A DNA stretch of 64,000 nt from Datisca glomerata (taxonomy: Eukaryota; Streptophyta; Magnoliopsida; Cucurbitales; Datiscaceae), in the NCBI GenBank assembly GCA_003255025.1, contig QANY01006224.1:682001-746000 (forward strand), in the 5' to 3' direction. Numbering within the stretch: position 1 is the first letter of the stretch; every line of letters starts with the position of its first letter. Shown here piece after piece: positions 55,771 to 64,000 of the stretch. A model generated the notes under the pieces. It did not search any database. It was not told where the DNA came from and saw nothing but the letters and a program-made list of their open reading frames with translations. The position numbers and the translations under genes are program-made.

Positions 55771-56537
55771 ATCTTATATTGATAAGGTGTTGGATTGCTT
55801 AAGTATGCAAAACTCCAAGAAATAATTTCTTCATTTTAGACATGGAGTCAGCCTCTCCAAGAAGCAGTCTCCCAAGAATTCTCAAGAAGTGGAAAACATG
55901 AGAAATTAAACAGCCATATGAAGTCTCATGTATGTGATGATTTGCACTAGGCCAGTCATTTGCTATGTCGTGGGTGTGGTGAGTCGTTTCCAATCTAATC
56001 CTGAAATTAAACATTGGAATGTCGCCAAACATATCCTTAAGTATCTTAGGAGAATAAGGAATTAGTATTCAGGTAGTGACTTGATATATGACGGGGTATA
56101 CTAATTTTGATTTCCAAGGTGATAAGGATTCTAGGAGGTCCACTTCAAGATCGGTGTTCATCATGAACAGTGGAGCAGTTGTATGAAAAAATATCAAGTA
56201 ATCTTACAAAGGAGGTTGTATGGCTTAGGAAGTTCTTGAAGACTCTGGAAGTTGTTCCAGACGTTAACAAGCCCAGCACACTTTATTGTGATAATAATGA
56301 GGCTGTAACGAATTCTAAGGAACCTAGAAGCCATCAAAGATCCAAACGCATAGAACGTAAGAATCACCTTATTAGAGAAATTGTTCAGCATGGAGACGTT
56401 GTGGTTACGCATATTTCGAAGGTAAAACACCTGGCAGATCCATTCACGAAGACTTTAAGCATAAATTTTTTTTATGGTCATTTGGAGGGCTTGGGGATAA
56501 GAGATTGTACATGCCTACTTTAGCCCAAATAGGAGAT
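55771..56537 (+). pseudogene. Copia element D: RT thumb and RNase H (after CACTA 2), with polypurine tract
   Basis: The thumb resumes with YIDKVLDCLSMQNSK (55,776-55,820), then broken frames with CTRPVICYVVGVVSRF (55,945-55,993) and KHIERK-type RNase H at 56,170-56,523 (VVWLRKFLKTLEVVPDVNKP, LYCDNNEAVTNSKEPRSHQR, HLADPFTKTLS). The polypurine tract AAATAGGAGAT (56,527-56,537) precedes the LTR. The RNase H half is the best preserved piece, open for 117 codons. Confidence 0.85.
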
Positions 56538-58477
56538 TGTTGGAATATGTCCATAAAGTAGCATGTTATAACTATTTATTTCTATTCAATTATTTCTCAG
56601 ACATTAGTATTATTGAATTTTTTTGAATAAATTGAAAGATTTATTTTAAATTAAAGTGTGTTTGTAAATTACTCAAGTCTTGAAAATTTCATCAACGAAC
56701 GGAGAGTGAAGATAGAATCGTCTCCAAACAAACTCTTCTAAGAAAGTTCATAACGATATTTGTAGTCTTAGGATCGACTGGACAATCTAATTTGATTACT
56801 ACTGTTAGGTTAAACCAATGGATGCCAGTCTTGGGGCATGGGAGTGGAGACACAAACGGTTAACCTAGACATGTTAGAACATGTTGAATAGACTAGTAAT
56901 AAATTAATTTAGAGCTCAAAACTATTTACCTAGCTCTAAATCTAATTGTTACACCTTAAGGGTATTTTTATAATTACCTTAATCCTGAGGTAAATATGTA
57001 GATTGACATAGTTAGTTACAATCTTTGATATGTCAAATGAGTGAGTTCGAATTGGCGGGCAGTACCTCGGTTGTTGGGATTGTAATTCAATTAAGTTGGA
57101 GTTACGTGATTCACAGATATGAAAATTTGTAGTTCGATTGCAAAACAACAATATCACCTTATACTTTATTGATGGGTATGTGAATAAATTAACCTAGCCA
57201 GGTATTCAATGAATTAAGTCATTGATTAAGACTTGTGAATTGTACGAGACGATTCACTATTATATTTTTCTTATTCACAGTCAATAAAAGAGTTAAGGAA
57301 ATAATAACAAGAGGGGTAAAATGATAATTTTATATTCTGCTCTTGTTATTGATATTCACGATGGAAATTATGTTAAAATATTTTGTGGACCGTGAAAATA
57401 AAAAAGTTTTATTTACACCAACGTAAAAGTAGCGCGCATGAATCGAGAGTTGATTCGGCATCGAACCTATAGTGGAGTCGTATGATATCAGGATTAAATA
57501 AGTCAAGAATTTATGAAGATAAATTCGCCGGGTATTTGAATCATTAGCTTTGTTCATGTGAGTCCACCCGGTCTCAAAAATAACTTGTGAGAACAGGAAT
57601 AGAGAAACAAAGTAAATTGGATCAATATGTGTTTTGGTGCCAATGCATATTTCCTACACCTATATATGATGCATGATGTCACTTAATTGGTTAAGTGTGA
57701 TTAATTATATTGAAATTAATTAATTTATTATTTTCTAATTATTGGATGATTAGTAAATAAAAATAAATTAATTAATTAAGTGATAATGATCAATTAAATT
57801 TATCAATTGGATTGATAAATTTCGATACAACTCTAACACTATGGTGATATACTTATTTTTGGCAATTTGAATAAATGGAGGTGAATTTTTAAAAATTTAA
57901 AATATATGGGTATATTTATAAATATCAAAATTTAAATTTTATACATATCTAATGGTAATTTGATTGCAGATAGAGAGATATAGAGAGATAGAGATATGGA
58001 TCTCATATCAGATACAGAGAAAAAGAGTTTTCTCCTCTCCCTAGTGATTGTTGTCGATTTAAAGAGCTCACACTCAAGTTTTTACACAATCATTTTGAGA
58101 GCCCACACTCAAAGTTTTACACAAAATTCTCGTGAGATATATTTCAGAAATTAACAGGTGATTGTTGGTGGACGAAATTTGCAAACAGTTCTTGGAGTTC
58201 AAATGCGTGATTCAGATCCCGATGCTTGAAGAACACGAAGAGTGCTCGAAGGAAATCTGCCAGTTCAGAAATTTCTTGATACAAAATATAGGTGAAAAAA
58301 TGTTTCTAACATTATGTTCTCATTTAATATCGTATATGCATAATTGCACGTTGTTTGGTTTTAAATTATTTAATTCGATTAAATAAGTTAATTGAAATTT
58401 TTTTTATATTTCACCCACGAACTATTCGTGGTTCAAACTTATTTTTTAGTTAGTTTTAAAACCTATCGATCCCAGCA
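56538..58477 (+). mobile_element. Copia element D: complete 3' LTR, 1,940 bases
   Basis: It starts TGTTGGAATATGTCCATAAA and ends CTATCGATCCCAGCA. It is the longest uninterrupted copy of the LTR family found also at 2,857, 5,594, 18,875 and 36,485, and it was my reference for the others. A GATAGAGAGATATAGAGAGA microsatellite lies at 57,968-57,996. The flank to the right is an Athila RT; because the 5' LTR is missing, no target duplication can be tested. Confidence 0.9.
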
Positions 58478-59137
58478 CCTTTCTGGTAGTTTTATTCAGC
58501 TTATTGTAATCCATGCACACTCTCCAGCCAATCACTATTCTTGTTGGAATCAATTCGTTGCTCTCATTTTCTATAACTGTTACTCCTCCTTTCTTAGGCA
58601 CACATTGAACAGGGTTAACTAATGCACTACCAGAAATCAGATAAATCATTCCAGCATCAAGCCATTTGCTTATCTCTTTCTTAGCAACCTCCTTCATGAT
58701 TGGGTTTAACCTCCTTTGTTGCTCTATGGAATTGATACGTCCTTCTTCCAGCAATATCTTATGCATATAAATAGATGGGTTTATCCCATTAATGTCAGTC
58801 ATCTGCCAGTCAATTGCTCTTTTGTACCTTCCCAAGACTTCTAACAATAACTTCTCATTTTCATTGCTTAAGGAAGAGGACATAATGATAGGCATAGTAT
58901 TATTTTCACCTAAGTAAGCATATTTAAAATGGGCATGAATGTGTTTTAATTCAAGCAAAGGTGGTCATTCAATAGAAGGCAATGTAGGTTTGAATGTCCT
59001 TTCAGATAACTGTAATGACTCAATTTATTTTCCAAACCTGGGAGTACTTTGTTATGCATCCATCCATGTGATTACTGCTTCCTCTGCATCACTGCTATCT
59101 TCTTCCATTATTGTTGTGCATCCATCCATGCAGTAAA
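58478..59137 (-). pseudogene. Athila-type gypsy reverse transcriptase start, truncated
   Basis: Minus strand. The frame open from 58,958 (LELKHIHAHFKYAYLGENNT) includes LLLEVLGRYKRAIDWQMTDI, NGINPSIYMHKILLEEGR, RRLNPIMKEVAKKEISKWLD, PVQCVPKKGGVTVIENESNE and PTRIVIGWRVCMDYNKLNK. These are the conserved pre-RT and finger segments of Athila-lineage gypsy elements. Copia LTR D cuts it just after MDYNKLNKTTRK, so the catalytic YVDD box is absent. Upstream, 59,137-58,960 continues the polyprotein with a stop (MDGCTTIMEEDSSDAEEAVI). Its other half was not found in the window. Confidence 0.85.
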
Positions 59138-60420
59138 CAGACCAAATCAAATCTAATTGAAAGAGATGGTAACAGCATTGATTAAATTCAATTGGTTCAA
59201 GATTAAAATGGAAATAATAATGCTAAGTGAAATAAGTTAAAGTGACATTTGTTAAGTATAAGATTAAGTTTGATACTAATGGTGTATTCAATGATGAAGA
59301 GTGCTAGCATGTTAAATCATTTATCCATTATTGTTCCTAGTTAACTATGTTCATGTTATTACAGCATCCTAATAACATTAACCTTAGCTCAACAGCACAA
59401 TGGATTTCCATCCTTGCGATTATCAACTCCAAGCTTAATTCAGATTAGAGTTTTCTTCTTCTAGTTCCAGCAAATGGGTTTACAAGGTGATCATATATCC
59501 CTATATTACTCACTAAGTATTTAGATCTACAGGATTTAAGTACACAAGTATCATTCAAGCTATTTCCATTAAATTAAAAATTTTTAGAATTTAATCTAAC
59601 TTTCATTTCACTAAATATGGTCAGCCAATAATGAAAATTAAAAATTAAGTATGCTTGAATGAAATGCTAGAAAGAGATGAGCAACAAAAATTTCATTAAC
59701 TATAAAAACAACTTCCAGATTCATTACCTTACTAGCTTAAGTGTTTAGCTCATAATGAGCTTAAGAGCAGAATTAAATACACCTATTTCTATGATTATCC
59801 AGTAGAGAATGAATGAAGATGAAGAAAATATAGTAAGTAAATGAAGCTAAACAAGAAGAAAGAGAAATGAGAATAAACGAATACTCTCTGGTTTGTCTTC
59901 TTCTTTGCGTCTTTCTTTCCTTTTCTGTCATCTTCCTCCTCTTCCCTTTCTGCAGAATGTTTCCTTATTACCAGCAAAGGTTTTGGCGTGCTTCACTAAA
60001 AGATGTACTTGTTGAGGCCTCAAAATTAGGGTTTCAGCTCCTTGCAAGGACGCGTGTCGAGCCAACATGTAGTGGGGACCATTGGCAAAAGCGTAAATGC
60101 CACCTGGTTAACGAATTCTGAGCGAACAAGCTTTGTTTCTCTTTTCAACGCCAGCTGGACTACACTACACGCCTAATCCTCTTGCCAAGTGCGCACAAAC
60201 TCTACTATAACAGCGACATAACCTGCTATAGCATTTCACTAGCCATCAAGCTTCCATGGGATCCTGTAAAGAAGCGCCATTTATGACCAAGATTACATAA
60301 AATGCTAGCAAGTAGCTAAAATAAACAAAAAGCTAAACTACAATGAAATGACTCAAACTAAGCAAAAAAAATGTTATATCACCCTAAGATAAGCAGTGAT
60401 TAAGACATTCAAAATCCTAG
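59138..60420. other. Unassigned, AT-rich; purine/pyrimidine tracts; no gene called
   Basis: Sequence beyond the Athila piece. It contains pyrimidine-rich 59,895-59,955 and a balanced segment with TAGGGTTTCAGCTCC at 60,025 that might be an old LTR or promoter. The short open stretches have no recognisable motif. Nothing definite is seen. Confidence 0.3.
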
Positions 60421-62146
60421 CGTTATTAACCATAAATTTTAAGTCTAATGCAAACGCCTTTGGAAAGGAAACTGAAGAAGCCATGTAGAAATATTCAAAA
60501 TTTAAGGCATTCTGCAGCCAATCCCTAAGAACCCATGTGATACCCATGCACATTCACCATTGTCATCTTTGCCAACTAAAAAACCCATAAATTACTATAA
60601 CACCCATGCCCAAACTGAGATAGAAACTAACTGATCTATGTAGAGCCAAGCGAAATAAATTTCCAGTCATGCTCTAGAACCCAAAGGCTAGCCTATCGAG
60701 GCAATAGCATACCATCATCTCTTCACATTGACAAATAAACCTATAAACATCCCATCATATTTTTCGAACCATGCCTTATCCTTCAACCATGTGATCACTT
60801 TCAAAGCATGCTTTCATTACATATTTCATGTCATCAAGCAACTAAAAGTATAATCTATTATCATATCATACTATAACAGTTCAAGAATCCCACTATAGTG
60901 CATGATACACCATTCTACTTGTATTAAACCATGGCATATCATATAAATGTACTAGTTGTAGCTTTCTCCATAGCATCTTGCTAAAGAAAGGAAAAAAAAG
61001 ACTTTACCATATCATATATACACGCTCCCTAACTCCACACGTTTCTCATGCCAATTGTTTTCATCCTCTCAACAAAACATTAAGGTTTCAACGTTGTCCA
61101 TGTTATGACACACTCACATTCATGCAATCAATCTATAATCCAATACCAAGCCATGTCATTCCACACAATCAATCTTGAATCCAACTTAAGGCCATGTTGT
61201 AGCAAACAATCAATTTAGAATCCAACTATGAGGAATCGGTATCTAATGAATTCAACAGTTTCAGCCTAATACAAATGCAAGATAAGAAATATTACACAAT
61301 CAATCTAGAATTAAATCTAAGCCAAGCCATACTACACAGTCCATCTAAAATCCAACTCTGAGCCCAGACATACTAAAAAATCCATATGAAATCTAGCTTT
61401 AAGCCACATCATATTATATAATCAATTCAGAATCCAACTCTAAGCCATGTCACACCATGTTATACAACTGATTTAGAGTCTATCTTCAAGTCGTGCCATG
61501 CTAAATAATGAGATTATATGCCGATTACAGGCCACGCCAGCCAACTAGCCAGTCTATAAACTAACTCCAAGCCATGTCATACTAATAAACCAATCCATAG
61601 TGTAACTTTAAGTCATGCCACGCTATACAATGCTCCTAATCCCATTCAATGTTCCTGATTGCATGCCACACCATGCAATGCTCCTAATTTCATGCGATGC
61701 CACATCATATAACGGACAACATGAATCAATTTGTAACTCACTGTCCTGCTACCAACATTCTTGTATCTGGATGCTACACCACTTCTTGTTATGGATTTAA
61801 ATCCAATGTCATGCCATGCGAGAATATGTGACTCACCAACATACCACTCAAATACCTAGATCTTGAAAAACATGCCATGCATCAAAATTAAGCTCAACGC
61901 TTCACGATGCAATGCATTTAATGCCATGAAAGAATATTGATGAACAATCATTCAATCAAAGCAAGAAGCTTAAATACGTATGCCCATTTTACAGGAAAGC
62001 AATGTTCGAAGCCTTATCAATGAAATGATGATATGAAGCGAGAGAAAGAAGGAATTATAAAACACAAAGGAACATATGTGTATGCATAGGTTATTCAAAT
62101 TTTGGGAGCAAGAAAGTTTGATTGTGTGCATCACTTCATCGTTAAG
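60421..62146. repeat. Degenerate repeats, including about eleven copies of a roughly 41-base unit
   Basis: No coding signal. From about 61,118 to 61,640 an imperfect unit CAATCAATCTAGAATCCAAC, then TCTAAGCCATGTCATACTAC, recurs with heavy divergence. Further CATGCCATGC-type words follow to 61,940. The plus strand is CA-rich as in 46,000-48,900, so the two might derive from one element class. Confidence 0.5.
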
Positions 62147-62266
62147 CACTACTACAAAAATGGGGTTAAATAACGATCAAAACTCGTCATTATAACCCTA
62201 TAATGACGACTAGACGACAGTCATCTAACGGGTTGTATCTTTACTCTTTTTAATAAAAATCATCAT

Positions 62267-62452
62267 AATAGGATGCCACAAATAGCATTAAGATGACAGA
62301 GAATCCCCATCATCATAGGATGCCGTGAAAAGCCTTTAGATGATGGGGAATTCTCATCATCATAGGATGCCGTGAAAAGCCTTTAGATGATGGGAAATCC
62401 CCATCATTATAGGATGTCGCTAAAAGACTTTAGATGATGAGGAATCCCCGTC
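62267..62452. repeat. Subterminal repeat array of CACTA element 3
   Basis: Four units of about 47 bases, the two central ones nearly identical (CATAGGATGCCGTGAAAAGC shared). Such arrays near CACTA ends are binding sites for the transposon-encoded DNA-binding protein in well-studied elements. Confidence 0.85.
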
Positions 62453-62823
62453 AGTCTAGTTTCTTCATTAAAAAACTATCATGGAAAGGCAATGCCTTTC
62501 CATGACAACAATATATTCAATACTAAAGAAAATTCAATTAGCAAAATTCCATGATATACATCATCAAAGATCATTAATGACCGATAACACTTGTAAATTT
62601 GAACCATGAAGCACTAACGCCAAACTGAAAAAGTTTAGTTTCCTTTCAAAAAGAGAGAAAATTGGTTGCTGCCTAGAAGGATGAAAATTGTATTTAGTCC
62701 TTTTCAATTGAATATTTCATTCTTATAAAACATGCAAAACATGAACCACAGAGGAAAAATTAAAATTGTTGACAACATAATACAAGGATAGAAATGGATG
62801 TTTCAAGTAAAACTAGCTCTCAC

Positions 62824-62970
62824 CTCCTTCATATGGCAGACACTGCACTTGTCAAGGTCTTTCCAATTAAAAGGAACAGGTCTGAAACCAGCAGGCAAGC
62901 CTTTATACTTTTTATAGGCTAATTTGCATGTAGAAAACTTTGACGAAGAAACTCCAGACTTAGATAAGCC
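62824..62970 (-). pseudogene. ATX: ATX1/ATX2-like exon entering the PHD finger, inside CACTA 3
   Basis: Minus strand, 147 bases, open, acceptor GTGCAAATAG and donor AG|GTGAGA. It reads GLSKSGVSSSKFSTCKLAYK, KYKGLPAGFRPVPFNWKDLD, then KCSVCHMKE. In plant trithorax-type H3K4 methyltransferases ATX1/ATX2, the RPV...WKDLDKC.VCHMDE motif opens the first PHD finger; the first two zinc cysteines (C..C) are present. The rest of the finger, the second PHD finger and the SET domain are not found to the left, where the transposon terminus follows. Family assignment is from memory of the motif; confidence is high because three adjacent exons agree. Confidence 0.8.
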
Positions 62971-63435
62971 CTATTTGCACCAATAAATCATGTTTCCTTG
63001 GTACAGAAGGATCACTAGGCCAACAATGATGGATAAAAACTAAAAAGAAGTGGTAAAATGAATTCCTTTCACAATGTCCGATGTAGAAAGGTATTAGACC
63101 ACCATGCATGAGAAAACATTTAACAACCCATGTTTCTTACTAAAAAAGATGCTAATATATCTAAATATGACTCCATGAATGCCAAAGAAACTTCTTAAAG
63201 CCCATAGAGTTGCAGAATGAAGCTGGTGAATACACACATTCAAAATTCTAAGCATAATATATTATATTAAAGTTAAAAAAAGTATACAAGTATCAAGAAG
63301 TAAGTATTTGCCACTCCATAGCAATAACAATAATGCAAGGCGAGCATAATTAGGTAACAAGAAAAAATCACAGAGCAAAAAAATAAGCAAAACAAACCAT
63401 AGATAAAACAAAATTTCACTGATTAAATTACATAC

Positions 63436-63536
63436 TATATGCTCTCCATTATCCAATATTACTCTAAATAAAGGTCGAATCTTCGACTCAAAATCCCTCA
63501 AAACTTCCATTTTATATGAAGTAAAAACCTTAGAAT
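63436..63536 (-). pseudogene. ATX: ATX1/ATX2-like FYRC exon inside CACTA 3
   Basis: Minus strand, between acceptor GCTTCCAG and donor-like GTATGT. It reads SKVFTSYKMEVLRDFESKIR, PLFRVILDNGEHI with no stop. It corresponds to the start of the FYRC domain (LYKMEVLRD.ES...PLF.V..D.GE). The exon that should follow (family pattern KG.TPS.CWNKIY) is absent between 63,430 and 62,975, so the captured gene has lost an exon. Reading phase with the FYRN exon before it is conserved. Confidence 0.8.
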
Positions 63537-63691
63537 CTGGAAGCTCCATATTAGAAGAGGAAAAATTGTCAGCTAAAACTAACACATGAAATGAATATGA
63601 CTCTTATGAATGGAGAAACTTAAGAAACAAACATGGAATAAAAACCTGACCTATGTGATATACTTATAACTAATGTTCAAAGACGTTCCAC

Positions 63692-63784
63692 TTGTCAATG
63701 AAGTAAACTTCCTTATAGCAGTGTTGCCTTCGGGCCAGATGAATCCATTATCCTGGAAATGTTCTGAATTCCTAACAATCTTTC
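63692..63784 (-). pseudogene. ATX: ATX1/ATX2-like FYRN exon inside CACTA 3
   Basis: Minus strand, 93 bases between acceptor TTTTCTAG and donor GTGGAA. It reads GKIVRNSEHFQDNGFIWPEG, NTAIRKFTSLT with no stop. This is the FYRN signature (LGKIV....F.....I.P.GY...R...S). Earlier exons (PWWP domain) would lie beyond 64,000. Confidence 0.8.
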
Positions 63785-64000
63785 CTAGAAAAAGAATACA
63801 ATAACCCATAAGTGGAATGGAGGACATAAGAAAAGGTATGTGTATTGGATAAAAAGAAGCAAATATAAAAAATCAACAGATTATCCAGCTGATAAAAACA
63901 TTGGATTGAGAATTACAAGAAAGAACAAATGACTTAAGAATAAAATCCATTTGGGATTCAATCCTCTAAAAAATCCTTCTATTTCTTTCTGACCAAAAAG

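Larger units (their letters stand above)
62147..64000. mobile_element. CACTA element 3, left part, carrying ATX-like exons; continues past the window
   Basis: The terminus reads CACTACTACAAAAATGGGGT, a CACTA end with a CTA expansion. A subterminal array of four units of about 47 bases (62,267-62,452) follows: CATCATCATAGGATGCCGTG, then AAAAGCCTTTAGATGATGGG. Beyond 62,530 the sequence becomes intron-like and holds three minus-strand exons of a trithorax-type gene. The other end is beyond 64,000. The flank before it is AAG (62,144-62,146), to be tested as a 3-base duplication. Confidence 0.75.

Noticed and set aside
58446..58958. A 170-codon host gene on the minus strand
   Set aside because: It is the Athila polyprotein up to a copia LTR junction; the last residues come from the LTR.

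Overview
The window looks like nuclear DNA of a flowering plant, most likely a eudicot. It is AT-rich, has no dense operon-like coding, and is filled with decayed transposable elements of plant-specific types: Ty1/copia elements with long LTRs, a Sirevirus-like copia element, Tat/Retand-, Ogre- and Athila-type Ty3/gypsy pieces, L1-type LINE fragments and CACTA DNA transposons. I found no intact host gene, no tRNA or rRNA gene and no prokaryotic feature. Host sequence is seen only as one truncated first exon (14,827-15,116) and as exon fragments inside CACTA elements.

Layout: 1-2,856 right part of CACTA element 1 with two exon-like pieces; 2,857-13,444 a chain of half elements (copia LTR, copia leader and LTR, gypsy 5' end, 3' half of a Sirevirus-like element holding a LINE); 13,445-15,116 a small non-copia island with a LINE scrap and a broken host-like exon; 15,117-37,825 nested copia elements (an inner minus-strand one, an outer plus-strand one, and minus-strand element C), plus a gypsy-type solo LTR; 37,826-39,621 the 3' end of the gypsy element; 39,622-42,938 the 5' half of the Sirevirus-like element; 42,939-49,084 a LINE fragment and an Ogre-like LTR with leader; 49,085-58,477 copia element D, interrupted by CACTA element 2; 58,478-62,146 an Athila RT scrap and degenerate repeats; 62,147 to the end, CACTA element 3.

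Main result 1: four nested elements each appear as two halves in opposite orientation (Sirevirus-like 8,569-13,444 with 39,622-42,938; gypsy 7,217-8,568 with 37,826-39,621; outer copia 4,068-7,216 with 23,126-37,825; inner copia 2,857-4,067 with 15,117-23,125). A single inversion explains all four. One end lies at about 15,117, inside the inner copia integrase, and the other lies left of the window. Split target-site duplications, paired LTR ends and an integrase reading frame that continues across two distant junctions support this.

Main result 2: the CACTA elements carry pieces of host genes. Element 2 holds four consecutive exons of a SKI3-like Ski-complex TPR gene, with stops and a frameshift. 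Element 3 holds FYRN, FYRC and pre-PHD exons of a trithorax-type ATX1/ATX2-like histone methyltransferase gene, with a middle exon missing. Element 1 holds unidentified exon-like pieces. All are read toward the terminus that has subterminal repeats. No complete protein-coding gene works in this window; the story is gene capture, nesting and rearrangement.
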